NCBI GenBank assembly: GCA_944321335.1
Contig: CALUKX010000018.1
Span: 1 to 42,321, forward strand
DNA length: 42,321 nucleotides
Source: an uncultured Phocaeicola sp.
GTDB lineage: Bacteria; Bacteroidota; Bacteroidia; Bacteroidales; Bacteroidaceae
Direction of reading: 5' to 3'
Under the pieces are notes generated by a model, which had not been told where the DNA came from, did no database searches, and saw only the letters and a list, made by a program, of their open reading frames with translations. Position 1 is the stretch's first letter; each line of letters starts with the position of its first letter. Below are positions 26,654-36,811 of this stretch, in pieces. The translations under genes and the position numbers were made by a program.

Positions 26654-27913
26654 TTAGTTAACTTTCCATTTCATAAACCAATGTTCATTGAATGTCAATC
26701 CGATTTTGATGACAAAACGGTTTTCCGACAACATGTTAGAAACCGAAGGAGATACATGTACGTATTGTCCTGTGATATTCAATATAGAATTTCTTTGGAA
26801 CATGTATAACGGTAAACCGAATCCTGCACTTATACCATATTCAGAAGGACCTTCACATTGGGGTAATTTCAGATAGGGTGTAGCATAATATGCTCCCACA
26901 CGGTACCTGATTCGTTTTAAATAGTTTCGACCCATTGGATTTGGTAGGAACTCTGCACCAACAGACATCTTTGATCGATCTGTATATGCATTTTTCAAAT
27001 TATTATATTTGGTCTTGGACCATTTCTGTAATGTGTAATCAGCTCCTATTGTCCAGTTCGCTTTATGGTTGTAGACAGCTCCTAGACCAAATGAACTAGG
27101 AATACCATAGGAGTCTTCGATAACTTTTTCGGTTGTTGAAGTGTAGCTTGAATTGTCTGTGACCTGAGTCCCTTGTGTTTCTTCAGAATTCAAATCATGT
27201 CCCAGACTATATACCATACCTAAAGTAATGTTATCATTTTTATTGATATTCTGAGTGTATTGAATACCAAGACTAGCGACATAGCTATTTACTTTAAGTT
27301 TGTTGTATACAATAGTCTGGTCGCTGGTTGTATTAAAGCTGACACTGGATTGGTAGTTCAATTTACCATATAGATATCCTGCATTAACACCTATAGATAA
27401 ATTGTCTAGAATCTTAAATCCAAGTCCACCCATTATCATTTGCAAACCACCGTCACCATAAAACACATTAGTTGCTGTTACATTACTATTCCCGTCTACA
27501 GCGTTTGTTGTGTTAAATGAATAGCCTAAAGTCGTATAAGGAATGAATCCAAAAGCCAATCCGAGACGCGGGTGAAGTCTGAACTGGATTGCCAAATTGT
27601 CGAAACTTGAATTTTTAGCGTTATTATTAAATCCTTGTTCTTTATAGTTTGAACTTTTTAGACTCATACCAACGTCAAACATGAAAGATAAAGAATCAAC
27701 TGCAGAGTAGGATGCAGGATTTATCATATTTATTATATGTGGGCTACGTAATCCATAGCCTATTCCTCCCATAGCTGCATTGTTTGTAAATCCGTTCTCG
27801 GCCAATTCGCCTAGTCCGTATCGGGTATAAGGAGAATTTGTGCTTGATTGTGCGGCAACCGAAAGTGAACCTCCAACCATCAGTATGGTAATTAGTGCCT
27901 TATTGTTCAACAT
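26654..27913 (-). CDS. Outer-membrane beta-barrel protein
   Basis: The 419-residue protein has a signal peptide (cleavage after SVAAQ) followed by [16 protein letters not shown], a start typical of a Bacteroidetes family of FadL/OmpP1-like barrels, and then alternating beta strands rich in Tyr, Asn and Gly. The C-terminus ([20 protein letters not shown]) has a strand-like aromatic end. It is expected in the outer membrane as a channel or scaffold; the cargo is unknown. It overlaps the coaX stop by 14 bases and is the second gene of the envelope operon. The exact barrel family is uncertain. Confidence 0.78.
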   Translation of the reverse strand: MLNNKALITILMVGGSLSVAAQSSTNSPYTRYGLGELAENGFTNNAAMGGIGYGLRSPHIINMINPASYSAVDSLSFMFDVGMSLKSSNYKEQGFNNNAKNSSFDNLAIQFRLHPRLGLAFGFIPYTTLGYSFNTTNAVDGNSNVTATNVFYGDGGLQMIMGGLGFKILDNLSIGVNAGYLYGKLNYQSSVSFNTTSDQTIVYNKLKVNSYVASLGIQYTQNINKNDNITLGMVYSLGHDLNSEETQGTQVTDNSSYTSTTEKVIEDSYGIPSSFGLGAVYNHKANWTIGADYTLQKWSKTKYNNLKNAYTDRSKMSVGAEFLPNPMGRNYLKRIRYRVGAYYATPYLKLPQCEGPSEYGISAGFGLPLYMFQRNSILNITGQYVHVSPSVSNMLSENRFVIKIGLTFNEHWFMKWKVN

Positions 27914-28628
27914 TGTAGTCTAAAATTCTGTTTAAACCTTTTAAAACTAAAAATCTATCTGCAAATATGATATTTTTTAAATTTGTATCAAAAGAAAATT
28001 TATCTCCTCCAGTTAAAAAAACCAAAAGATCGGGATATTTCTTTCTCATTAAAGTGATATACCCTGTGATTTCAAATTCAACGCCTTTGATAACTCCGGC
28101 CCTTATTGCCGTTTCTGTACTATATCCGAAATCGGGTATATCTCCTTCCTTTTCTATTAATGGTAGCTTGTCGCAGCACGCATTCAAAGTCTTGAATCGG
28201 GTATAGATTCCGGGTGAGATGTTACCTCCCCAATATTGCCCTTTTTTATCAATGAACTCGTATGTAATGGCTGTACCGGCATCCACTACAAGTAGATTTT
28301 TCCCAGGAGACTGTGAATATGCCCCGACAACAGCTGCCAATCGGTCCATTCCTAATGTTTCTGGTGTCTTATACATGTTATGGATCGGTATAGGGGTTTT
28401 ATGGTTTAGCTCCATTACCGGAAACTCTAATTCTGTCAATTGCTTGCGTATCGTTTTGCTTAATGTGATTACAGAAGCAATGATCCCTCGTTTAAATGAG
28501 TATTTATGGCAAAGCATCTTGAGGCAATCCAAAGAGTGGTTTGATCCTCGTATGACTTCCACAACTTCTCCGTGGTCGAATACAGCAATTTTAGCAATTG
28601 TATTTCCTATGTCAATTATTAAATTCAC
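27900..28628 (-). CDS. coaX: Type III pantothenate kinase
   Basis: CoaX phosphorylates pantothenate, the first step of CoA synthesis. The 242-residue ASKHA-fold protein has the phosphate-1 loop [13 protein letters not shown] (5-17), [22 protein letters not shown] and GGNISPG, and is a normal length. It is the first gene of the six-gene minus-strand operon and overlaps the next gene by 14 bases. A possible -7 box with one base missing (TACTTTG, read on the minus strand near 28652-28658) lies upstream. It is not biochemically linked to the envelope genes behind it. Confidence 0.93.
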   Translation of the reverse strand: MNLIIDIGNTIAKIAVFDHGEVVEVIRGSNHSLDCLKMLCHKYSFKRGIIASVITLSKTIRKQLTELEFPVMELNHKTPIPIHNMYKTPETLGMDRLAAVVGAYSQSPGKNLLVVDAGTAITYEFIDKKGQYWGGNISPGIYTRFKTLNACCDKLPLIEKEGDIPDFGYSTETAIRAGVIKGVEFEITGYITLMRKKYPDLLVFLTGGDKFSFDTNLKNIIFADRFLVLKGLNRILDYNVEQ

Positions 28629-28810
28629 TTCTTCTTATAACAGTTTATGGTGCAAAGTAACGTAAAAAATGAATAGGTTTGGTATAAATTAGAAGATTTT
28701 CTTTAGCGGTTGTCAATATTTCGCTGTACTTTTGTGCAGGATTTTTGTTAATAGTGTCTTATAATTATAATTAATGTGTAATTATAGACTGGATGTATTT
28801 AGTTTAAGAA

Positions 28811-29989
28811 ATGAGAATTTTGAAATATCTATATGCTGTCGTCTTTTTGTGTTGTACTATGTCTTCTTGGGCACAGCGACAGGATAGTATCCGTTTTAGT
28901 TTGCTGACCTGTGCTCCCGGTAATGAAATATACGAATTGTTTGGCCATACTGCTATTCGTTATGAAAACTATACGCGGAATGTAGACGTGGTGTTCAATT
29001 ATGGAATGTTCAGTTTTCGAACCCCCAATTTTGTGATGCGGTTTGTCAAAGGGGAAACTGATTATGAGTTGGGTATAATGCCATATACTTATTTTGAGAT
29101 GGAGTATGCCCAAAGAGGGTCGTCTGTGTATCAACAGGTGTTGAATCTGACACAAGAAGAAAAGGTCCGGCTTTTGGCTCTTTTAGAGGATAATTACTTG
29201 CCTCAGAACAGAACATACCGATATAATTATTTTTATGATAATTGTACTACACGTGCCCGTGACCGTATTGAACAGGCTATTGAGGGTAGTGTGGTTTATC
29301 CTGATTCGGTCGGGATGAAATGTACTTTCCGTAGTATCGTACATGAATATACAAAGGATTCTAAATGGGATGAATTGGGAATTGATTTGTGTTTGGGGCG
29401 TCAAGCGGATGAACAGATTGGCAAACGGCTTCAGATGTTTGCGCCGTTTTATATGAAACATTATGCTTCCGGTGCTTACATTGTCGATAGCTTAGGAGAA
29501 AAAAGGCCGTTGGTTGCGACTGAAACCATGTTGGTAGATGTACAACCAAAGATTTCAAAACCCGGCTTTTTCTTGTCTCCGATAAGTTGTGCCATTATAT
29601 TCTTGATTGCTTGTGTGCTTGTCGGTTGGTTGCAATGGCGGCGTCATACCATCTATTGGGGATGGGGTGCAGTATTGACTTTGGCACAAGGTATAGCCGG
29701 TTGTATTATTGCTTTTTTGTTTTTCTTTTCCGTACATCCCACAGTCGGTTCAAATTGGCTTCTGATTTTATTCAATCCATTACCTCTTATTTATCTTCCG
29801 GTAATGATTTATCGTAGTATAAAGGGACGTAAAGACAACTATCATCTCATAAATGTGGTTTATTTAACACTTTTTATGCTGATTGTACCGTTTTGTGGGC
29901 AAAAAATTAATTTATCAGTATTACCTTTGGCACTCGGTTTGTTGGTTAATTCAGCAAGCTATGTTTTAGTTTGGAGTAAAAAATCATGA
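28811..29989 (+). CDS. lnb: DUF4105 protein, probable lipoprotein N-acyltransferase Lnb
   Basis: The 392-residue protein has a signal peptide (to about residue 21, SSWAQ), a periplasmic DUF4105 domain with FGHTAIR (His46) and FYDNCTTRARD (Cys145), which form a likely Cys-His pair, and about five membrane helices between residues 255 and 390. DUF4105 proteins of Bacteroides have been reported as the N-acyltransferase that completes triacylated lipoproteins; this is recalled, not checked. It would act at the inner membrane. A -7-like box TACTTTTG is at 28727-28734. Its stop overlaps the next start (ATGA), so it is coupled to the phosphatase-fold gene, with secA behind it. Confidence 0.72.
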   Translation: MRILKYLYAVVFLCCTMSSWAQRQDSIRFSLLTCAPGNEIYELFGHTAIRYENYTRNVDVVFNYGMFSFRTPNFVMRFVKGETDYELGIMPYTYFEMEYAQRGSSVYQQVLNLTQEEKVRLLALLEDNYLPQNRTYRYNYFYDNCTTRARDRIEQAIEGSVVYPDSVGMKCTFRSIVHEYTKDSKWDELGIDLCLGRQADEQIGKRLQMFAPFYMKHYASGAYIVDSLGEKRPLVATETMLVDVQPKISKPGFFLSPISCAIIFLIACVLVGWLQWRRHTIYWGWGAVLTLAQGIAGCIIAFLFFFSVHPTVGSNWLLILFNPLPLIYLPVMIYRSIKGRKDNYHLINVVYLTLFMLIVPFCGQKINLSVLPLALGLLVNSASYVLVWSKKS

Positions 29990-31569
29990 AGGAACGTTTG
30001 CTGACATCTTTGATAACGGCTTTTGTAGTTACAACTCTACAGGCTCAGGTTGCTTCACCTGTGCCTAAGTTGGTCGTGGGCTTGACAATAGACCAGCTTC
30101 GGACAGATTATATTGAAGCCTTTTCGGGATTATATGGTGAAAAAGGATTCAAACGTCTTATAAAAGAAGGACGTGTTTATTGTAATGCTGAATATGATTT
30201 CGTCAATATAGACCGCTCATCAGCTGTTGCAGCAATCTATACAGGTTCAACTCCATATTATAATGGTATTGTTGGTAACCAATGGATGGACAGGAACTCT
30301 CTTCGACTGATAAAAAGTGTAGATGACTCTGCTTATATGGGAGTCTATACGTCTGAAAGTTCTTCTCCTAAACACTTGGTGGTTTCTTCTTTATCTGATG
30401 AGTTGATGGTTGCTACTAAGGGAATTGCTGAAGTCTATTCCATTGCCCCCACTCGTGAAGTCGCCATTTTGTCGGCAGGCCACGCATCAAAAGCGGCTCT
30501 TTGGCTTAATGATATTAATGGAAAATGGTGTGGGAGTACTTATTATGGGGAATTTCCGTCATGGGCATCTGTCTACAATGATAAGGAAGGGTTAAACTAT
30601 CGTATTGATAATCTTACGTGGGAACCTTGTTTACCTACTACATCCTATAAGTTTATTACGTCGGATGTCAAGCAGCTTACATTCAAACATAATTTTGCGG
30701 ATGAACGTTTTGACAAATATAAATGTTTCAAGACCAGCCCTTATGTGAATGATGAGGTAAATAGACTTGTAGAAGCTTGTTTGTCGGGCTCTCAAGTTGG
30801 TAAGGATGAGATTCCTGACTTGCTTGCTTTGTCGTACTATGCAGGCAACTATAATCATCGTCCAAATTCAGAGTATGCAATGGAAATACAGGATATGTAT
30901 GTCCGTTTGGATAGATCCATTGCTGATTTGTTGGAAATAATTGACCGTAAGGTAGGCTTGCATAACACTTTGTTATTCATAACGACAACCGGTTATTCAG
31001 ATTCTGATCCCAAAGACCCGTCTGAATATAAAATTCCGGGAGGGGAGTTCCATATCAAGCGTTGTGGGGCTTTGTTGAATATGTATCTCATGGCAATTTA
31101 TGGTCCCGGAGAATATGTGGAAACCTATTATGGCAATGAAATTTACCTGAATCATAAACTGATTGAGAAAAAGAAACTCGATCTTACTGAGATATTGAAC
31201 CGTGCGTCCAATTTTATTGTACAGATGAGCGGGGTAAAGGATGCGTATTCTTCGCAGCGTCTGATACTGGGTTCGTGGGCGCCTCAGATTGGCCGTGTGA
31301 AAAATTCATACCATCCTAATTGTTCTGGAGATATTTACGTTGAAGTGATGCCAGGTTGGTCGATTGTTGACGAGTATTCACATTCAAGCAAAGTGATGCG
31401 AAATGTATACACTTCGGCTCCTTTGGTGTTTTTTGGAGCAAATACAAAACCTGATATAATATATACTCCGGTCAAGATTGGCACAATAGCCCCCACAGTT
31501 GCTCATTATATGCGGATACGCGCTCCCAATGCGGCTTCTACGGCTCCTCTGATCGATATTCGTAAGTAA
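29986..31569 (+). CDS. Alkaline-phosphatase-superfamily protein, probably catalytically degenerate
   Basis: The 527-residue exported protein (signal peptide to about residue 20) follows the PafA-type phosphatase fold. It has LTIDQLRTDY with Asp36, AAIYTGSTPYYNGIVGNQW (82-100) and the late VYTSAPLVFFG segment with a nearby His. Key catalytic positions differ: the TGPGHA nucleophile motif reads DRSSAV (76-81), the metal Asp-His of TADHG reads TTTGYS (333-338), and the D-x3-H site reads N288/H291. I therefore infer a pseudoenzyme or a protein with altered chemistry. It overlaps lnb by four bases and is followed by secA, so a role in lipoprotein or envelope biogenesis is likely from context only. 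Confidence 0.78.
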   Translation: MKERLLTSLITAFVVTTLQAQVASPVPKLVVGLTIDQLRTDYIEAFSGLYGEKGFKRLIKEGRVYCNAEYDFVNIDRSSAVAAIYTGSTPYYNGIVGNQWMDRNSLRLIKSVDDSAYMGVYTSESSSPKHLVVSSLSDELMVATKGIAEVYSIAPTREVAILSAGHASKAALWLNDINGKWCGSTYYGEFPSWASVYNDKEGLNYRIDNLTWEPCLPTTSYKFITSDVKQLTFKHNFADERFDKYKCFKTSPYVNDEVNRLVEACLSGSQVGKDEIPDLLALSYYAGNYNHRPNSEYAMEIQDMYVRLDRSIADLLEIIDRKVGLHNTLLFITTTGYSDSDPKDPSEYKIPGGEFHIKRCGALLNMYLMAIYGPGEYVETYYGNEIYLNHKLIEKKKLDLTEILNRASNFIVQMSGVKDAYSSQRLILGSWAPQIGRVKNSYHPNCSGDIYVEVMPGWSIVDEYSHSSKVMRNVYTSAPLVFFGANTKPDIIYTPVKIGTIAPTVAHYMRIRAPNAASTAPLIDIRK

Positions 31570-31666
31570 TATTGGCAGATAATATTTTAAAGATAATCAG
31601 TAAATTAGTTATCTTTGTAGCTCAAAAATTAATCATTAGTAGAAATAATAAAAACAACAATATAAA

Positions 31667-34600
31667 ATGGGATTTAACGAATTTATCAGCAAGATTTTTG
31701 GAAACAAGGCTACTCGTGACATGAAGGAGATTCAGCCGTTGGTGAATGAAGTCAAGGCAGTCTATCCGGAAATTGCGAAGTTGAGCAACGATGAACTGCG
31801 TGCGAAAACTGAAGAGTTGAAGAAAATCATTAAAGATTCAGCACTTGAGGAAAATCGGAAAATTGAGGAACTGAAGGCTTCTATCGAATCGATTGATATC
31901 GATAAGCGTGAGCCGATTTTTACTCAGATTGATAAACTGGAAAAGGAAGTACTTGATAAGTATGAAAATGCTTTGAATCAGGTTCGTGCTCAGGCTTTTG
32001 CCATTGTAAAGGATACAGCACGCCGTTTTGCGGAAAACGAAGAAATAGAAGTTACTGCTACCGAAATGGATAAAGACCTGGCAGCAATGGGAAAAGATTT
32101 TGTTCGTATTGAAGGCGACAAAGCGATTTGGAAGAACCATTGGATGGCTGGTGGAAATGAGATTACTTGGAACATGATTCATTACGATGTCCAGTTGTTC
32201 GGCGGTATTGTATTGCATCAGGGTAAGATTGCTGAAATGGCTACCGGTGAAGGTAAGACTTTGGTTGCAACTCTTCCAGTATTCCTCAATGCATTGACTG
32301 GGAATGGGGTTCATGTTGTCACTGTCAACGATTACTTGGCTAAGCGTGACTCCGAATGGATGGGACCTCTTTACATGTTTCATGGCTTGAGTGTAGATTG
32401 TATCGACAAGCATCAGCCAAATTCCGATGCACGTCGTAGAGCATATATGGCTGATATCACATTCGGTACAAATAACGAATTCGGTTTCGATTACTTGCGT
32501 GACAATATGGCGGTGAGCCCGAAAGACTTGGTACAGCGCAAGCATAATTATGCCATCGTCGATGAGGTTGACTCTGTATTGATTGATGATGCCCGTACTC
32601 CGTTGATTATTTCCGGTCCGGTACCTAAAGGTGATGAACAGTTGTTTGAAGTGTTACGTCCGCTTGTTGAACGTCTTGTTGAGGCTCAACGTAAATTGGC
32701 AACACAATACCTGGCTGATGCAAAACGTCTGATCGCTTCTGAAAATAAGGAAGATGTTGAAGCTGGTTTCCTTGCGCTGTTCCGTAGTCACAAGGCGCTT
32801 CCTAAGAACAAACCGTTGATCAAGTTCTTGAGTGAACCGGGTATCAAAGCCGGTATGTTGAAGACTGAGGAAATCTACATGGAACAGAACAACAAGCGTA
32901 TGCCGGAGGCGGTAGAGCCGTTGTATTTTGTCATTGATGAAAAACTGAAGAGTGTAGACTTGACTGATAAAGGTATTGATTTGATTACCGGTAAGTCGGA
33001 AGACCCTACTTTGTTTGTGTTGCCTGATATTGCCGCTCAACTTTCTGCGTTGGAAAATGAAGCCGGTTTGAGCGATGAAGATAAATTGGCTAAAAAGGAT
33101 GAACTGCTTACCAATTATGCCATTAAGTCGGAACGTGTTCATACCATCAACCAGTTGTTGAAGGCATACACCATGTTCGAAAAGGATACCGACTATGTCG
33201 TAATGGACGGACAAGTAAAGATTGTAGATGAACAGACCGGACGTATCATGGACGGACGTCGTTGGAGCGACGGTTTGCATCAGGCTGTTGAAGCGAAGGA
33301 AGGTGTTAAGGTTGAGGCTGCAACTCAGACATTCGCTACAATTACCTTGCAGAACTATTTCCGTATGTATCATAAACTGTCTGGTATGACAGGTACAGCT
33401 GAAACGGAAGCCGGTGAATTTTGGGATATCTACAAATTGGATGTGGTAGTTATTCCGACCAACCGTCCGATAGCACGTATCGATATGAACGACCGCGTTT
33501 ACAAGACTAAGCGCGAAAAGTATAAGGCTGTTATCGAAGAGATTGAAAAGATGGTTCAGGCTGGACGTCCGGTTCTGGTTGGTACTACTTCTGTAGAAAT
33601 CTCTGAAATGCTGAGTAAGATGTTGACATTGCGTAAGATTCCTCATAATGTATTGAACGCTAAGTTGCATCAGAAAGAAGCGGAAGTTGTAGCTTTGGCC
33701 GGTCGAAGCAGTCTTGGAAAAGTCATTATTACCGATGAAAACGGAAATAAACATGAAGAAGAACGGATGCTCGGTGCAGTGACAATTGCAACGAATATGG
33801 CCGGTCGTGGTACCGATATCAAATTGACTCCGGAAGTTAAGGCTGCAGGAGGTTTGGCTATTATCGGTACAGAGCGTCATGAATCACGTCGTGTCGACCG
33901 TCAGTTGCGTGGTCGTGCAGGACGTCAGGGTGACCCGGGATCTTCTGTATTCTTCGTTTCATTGGAAGATGATCTGATGCGTCTGTTCGCTTCCGACCGT
34001 ATCGCTCGTTATATGGATAAGCTTGGATTTAAGGAAGGCGAGATGATTGAGCACAGCATGATTTCCAAATCAATCGAACGTGCACAGAAGAAAGTAGAAG
34101 AAAACAACTTCGGTATCCGTAAACGTCTGTTGGAATATGATGATGTGATGAACAAGCAACGTACAGTGGTTTATACCAAACGTCGTCACGCCTTGATGGG
34201 AGAACGTATCGGTATGGATATTGCAGATATGATTTGGGAGCGTTGCGTTAATGCCATTGAGCAGCCGACCTATGATGATTGTAAGATGGAAGTTCTTCAA
34301 ACATTGGCAATGGAAACACCGTTTACTGAAGATGATTTCCGAAATAAAAAGAAAGAAGATCTTGCCGAAACAACATTCCAGGAAGCGATGGCTCTCTTCA
34401 AGCGTAAGACCGATCGTATGGCTCAGATTGCTAATCCTGTTATCAAGCAGGTGTATGAAACCCAAGGTCATATGTATGAGAATATCATGATTCCTATTAC
34501 CGATGGCAAGCGTATGTATAATATCTCTGTAAATTTGAAAGCAGCATACGAGAGTGAGTCGAAAGAGATTGTGAAAGCGTTTGAAAAAGCGATTTTGTTG

Positions 34601-35026
34601 CATACTATTGATGATGCTTGGAAAGAAAACTTGCGAGAATTGGATGAGTTGAAACATTCTGTTCAGAATGCAAGTTATGAACAGAAAGATCCGTTATTGA
34701 TCTTTAAACTTGAATCAGTTACATTGTTTGATAATATGGTTAATAAGATCAATAATAATACCATTTCCGTACTGATGCGTGGTCAGATTCCTATCCAGGA
34801 ACCGGAACAGGTGAGAGAGGCGGCGCCCGAGCAACAACAGTCTCGCCAGCAATATAAGGAAGAGAAAAAGGATTTGAATGATCCTAACCAACAGGCGGCT
34901 GCCGGTCGGGATACACGAGAGGTGAAACAGGAACCTTATCGTGCGCAGAAAACTGTAGGACGCAATGATCCTTGTCCTTGTGGTAGTGGTTTGAAGTATA
35001 AGAACTGTCATGGTAAGAACCTTTAA
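31667..35026 (+). CDS. secA: Preprotein translocase ATPase SecA
   Basis: SecA drives protein export through SecYEG. The 1119-residue protein has Walker A GEGKT with Lys197, the [19 protein letters not shown] motor motif, [36 protein letters not shown] and a C-terminal zinc-binding SEC-C motif [13 protein letters not shown]. Lys197 lies about 89 residues later than the equivalent Lys108 of E. coli SecA, which locates an insertion at about residues 55-145; a second enlarged region is at about 335-460. Long SecA proteins are usual in Bacteroidetes. A -7 box TATCTTTG is at 31610-31617. Confidence 0.97.
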   Translation: MGFNEFISKIFGNKATRDMKEIQPLVNEVKAVYPEIAKLSNDELRAKTEELKKIIKDSALEENRKIEELKASIESIDIDKREPIFTQIDKLEKEVLDKYENALNQVRAQAFAIVKDTARRFAENEEIEVTATEMDKDLAAMGKDFVRIEGDKAIWKNHWMAGGNEITWNMIHYDVQLFGGIVLHQGKIAEMATGEGKTLVATLPVFLNALTGNGVHVVTVNDYLAKRDSEWMGPLYMFHGLSVDCIDKHQPNSDARRRAYMADITFGTNNEFGFDYLRDNMAVSPKDLVQRKHNYAIVDEVDSVLIDDARTPLIISGPVPKGDEQLFEVLRPLVERLVEAQRKLATQYLADAKRLIASENKEDVEAGFLALFRSHKALPKNKPLIKFLSEPGIKAGMLKTEEIYMEQNNKRMPEAVEPLYFVIDEKLKSVDLTDKGIDLITGKSEDPTLFVLPDIAAQLSALENEAGLSDEDKLAKKDELLTNYAIKSERVHTINQLLKAYTMFEKDTDYVVMDGQVKIVDEQTGRIMDGRRWSDGLHQAVEAKEGVKVEAATQTFATITLQNYFRMYHKLSGMTGTAETEAGEFWDIYKLDVVVIPTNRPIARIDMNDRVYKTKREKYKAVIEEIEKMVQAGRPVLVGTTSVEISEMLSKMLTLRKIPHNVLNAKLHQKEAEVVALAGRSSLGKVIITDENGNKHEEERMLGAVTIATNMAGRGTDIKLTPEVKAAGGLAIIGTERHESRRVDRQLRGRAGRQGDPGSSVFFVSLEDDLMRLFASDRIARYMDKLGFKEGEMIEHSMISKSIERAQKKVEENNFGIRKRLLEYDDVMNKQRTVVYTKRRHALMGERIGMDIADMIWERCVNAIEQPTYDDCKMEVLQTLAMETPFTEDDFRNKKKEDLAETTFQEAMALFKRKTDRMAQIANPVIKQVYETQGHMYENIMIPITDGKRMYNISVNLKAAYESESKEIVKAFEKAILLHTIDDAWKENLRELDELKHSVQNASYEQKDPLLIFKLESVTLFDNMVNKINNNTISVLMRGQIPIQEPEQVREAAPEQQQSRQQYKEEKKDLNDPNQQAAAGRDTREVKQEPYRAQKTVGRNDPCPCGSGLKYKNCHGKNL

Positions 35027-35052
35027 GAAATTTCATAGATGACCAATATTGA

Positions 35053-35087
35053 AAAGCCTTTTGCCGTCTGATGGCAGAAGGCTTTTT
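35053..35087 (+). terminator. Intrinsic terminator of secA
   Basis: AAGCCTTTTGCC (35054-35065) pairs with GGCAGAAGGCTT (35073-35084) with one mismatched or wobble pair, ending in five T residues. Confidence 0.82.
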
Positions 35088-35159
35088 CTCTATATTTTTA
35101 TAGAAATATCCGATAATTTGATTACTTTTGTTTCTATCAGAAACGAAAACTGTTTGAAT

Positions 35160-36158
35160 ATGAAATTAGCCCAATTAAGTTTATGCTTGCTTTTAGGTTT
35201 GCTCACCTCCTGCAGCTCGGTTCGCTTATTGACTTTCGATCAGCTTACTCCTGCTCAGGTAAGTTATCCTGTACAAGTAAAGAATATTGCGGTTGTCAAT
35301 AATATGCCACCAGTGCCGGAAGCGAAAAGAAATGTAGTGACTTTGGGTGACATCGGCGCTGATGGAAAAATCTCTGCAGAAGCATTGGCGACTGCTTTAG
35401 CCGATTCAAAATATTTCAATCAAGTAATGATTTGTGATTCTGTGTTATATTCTTCTGAACAGGAGGCGAAAGGTGTCTATACATTGCCGATGAGTTCTGT
35501 CGATCAATTGCTGGCTGATCTTGATGCGGATATGTTGTTTTCCTACGATCGTTTGTTTATTCAGGCTCAAAAGGAGAAAGTCTATTATCCTGACATGCCT
35601 GTAGGTTGGGACGTGGTGAAAGTGAAGATTGCTCCACTTGTCAGCCTATATGTTGCACATAAAGATAAACCTGTACAGGTGGTTTCAAAGTCTGATAGTT
35701 TATTCTTTGAGATTGATCCTCGACTTGATGACAGTGAGATTCGAAAGGAGGCGGCTTTGGTTGCTGCCGGGCTATTGGCAAAACATTTTACACCTTATTG
35801 GGCTTCTGCCGAACGCTTTTATTTTGATGGCGGGAACTCCTATATGCGTGATGCCGGGGTTTGTGTTCGTGAAAACGATTGGGAAGGGGCTCAAAAGATA
35901 TGGGAAAAACTTTTCAATCGCTCAAAATCCGACAAAGTCAAGGTTCGTACGGCATTTAATTTGGCATTGGCTTGCGAAATGACCGGTGATTTTGACGGCG
36001 CCAACAGATGGATGGAAGAAGCAAAGAAGCATTTGAATCCCAATTCGCAAGACAAGACAACGGTTGACGTTTATGCCGTTCAACTGTCGAAAAGGATAGC
36101 TGAAATGCCTTATCTGAATATGCAAATGTCTCGTTTCAATAACAATTTCCAGGAATAA
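35160..36158 (+). CDS. DUF6340-like lipoprotein
   Basis: The 332-residue protein begins with a lipoprotein signal peptide ending in the lipobox LTSC (Cys18). The body has conserved-looking segments LLTFDQLTPAQVSYP and IAVVNNMP and a C-terminal helical, TPR-like part (NWEGAQKIWEKLFN, TAFNLALACEMTGDF). It resembles the Bacteroidetes DUF6340 family, whose function is unknown. No acidic lipoprotein export signal follows Cys18 (SSVRLL), so it is probably kept on the periplasmic side. The start at 35160 is set by the lipobox and by the -7-like box TACTTTTG (35123-35130); a longer frame would begin inside the secA terminator. Monocistronic. Confidence 0.72.
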   Translation: MKLAQLSLCLLLGLLTSCSSVRLLTFDQLTPAQVSYPVQVKNIAVVNNMPPVPEAKRNVVTLGDIGADGKISAEALATALADSKYFNQVMICDSVLYSSEQEAKGVYTLPMSSVDQLLADLDADMLFSYDRLFIQAQKEKVYYPDMPVGWDVVKVKIAPLVSLYVAHKDKPVQVVSKSDSLFFEIDPRLDDSEIRKEAALVAAGLLAKHFTPYWASAERFYFDGGNSYMRDAGVCVRENDWEGAQKIWEKLFNRSKSDKVKVRTAFNLALACEMTGDFDGANRWMEEAKKHLNPNSQDKTTVDVYAVQLSKRIAEMPYLNMQMSRFNNNFQE

Positions 36159-36211
36159 TACTTGTCTGAACGATTTTTTTTGTACATTTGGAGTATAAAA
36201 TTTTAGAAAGC

Positions 36212-36664
36212 ATGATGAACCTTAGTGAACAATCACATTCTTCTATAGCCTCTACCTTGCGTGATGCTATCAACCGTTATGTGGGCGGAGATGAAAATTC
36301 AGTTGTCACAGATATTCATTTACAACCCAATCAGGACAGCGGCGAACTTTTGGTTTTCGATGACGACGATGAAGAGTTGGCAAGAACGATTATTGATGAA
36401 TGGGTTGACTATGAAAGCGATGACTTCTATCAGGAGGTAGAGTCATTGTTACGGGCTGAGGTAACCGCCTTGAAGGATGAAGGTTTACTTGACCGACTTT
36501 GTCTTATGAAACCTTATTCATTTGTTCTGGTTGATGATGAAAAGGAAACCGTTGCAGAACTGCTTTTAGTGGATGATGACGAAACCTTACTCTTGAATGA
36601 TGAATTGTTGAAAGGTCTCGATGAAGAATTGGATGCTTTCTTGAAAGATTTGCTTGAAAAATAA
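36212..36664 (+). CDS. Small acidic hypothetical protein
   Basis: I do not recognise this 150-residue protein. It is very acidic, with VFDDDDEELA and many Asp/Glu pairs, and mostly helical; it has no signal peptide or membrane segment. The pattern SIASTLRDAINRYVGGDEN near the start suggests a folded N-terminal helix. The frame opens upstream with TTG inside the -7 box TACATTTG (36183-36190, TTG at 36162-36164), so translation starts at the tandem ATGs at 36212/36215, giving a leader of only about 15 bases. It is monocistronic with a strong terminator. A regulatory or DNA-mimic-like role is speculation. Confidence 0.6.
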   Translation: MMNLSEQSHSSIASTLRDAINRYVGGDENSVVTDIHLQPNQDSGELLVFDDDDEELARTIIDEWVDYESDDFYQEVESLLRAEVTALKDEGLLDRLCLMKPYSFVLVDDEKETVAELLLVDDDETLLLNDELLKGLDEELDAFLKDLLEK

Positions 36665-36717
36665 TTGCAATATATATGTACTCCTTTCGACAGATGTTGA
36701 TTCGGGGATTATTTGAT

Positions 36718-36775
36718 GGCGAAGAATTCTAAACGGTTACGTCGGTAAGGTGATTTTAGAATTCTTCGCCGTTTT
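36718..36775 (+). terminator. Intrinsic terminator with 16-bp perfect stem
   Basis: Bases 36718-36733 and 36755-36770 are perfect inverted copies (GGCGAAGAATTCTAAA and complement), with a 21-base loop and a following GTTTT. Confidence 0.72.
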
Positions 36776-36811
36776 ATAAATTATAAAAGGTATATTTTAT
36801 TTATAGTGAGT

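Noticed and set aside
32654-33880. 408-codon antisense frame inside secA
   Set aside because: It is the complement of an unmistakable secA; its composition (many His, Phe, Gln) is typical of a reverse-frame artefact.
35049-35159. Longer start for the DUF6340-like lipoprotein
   Set aside because: It would begin inside the secA terminator and hide the lipobox signal peptide; the -7-like box at 35123-35130 lies downstream of it.
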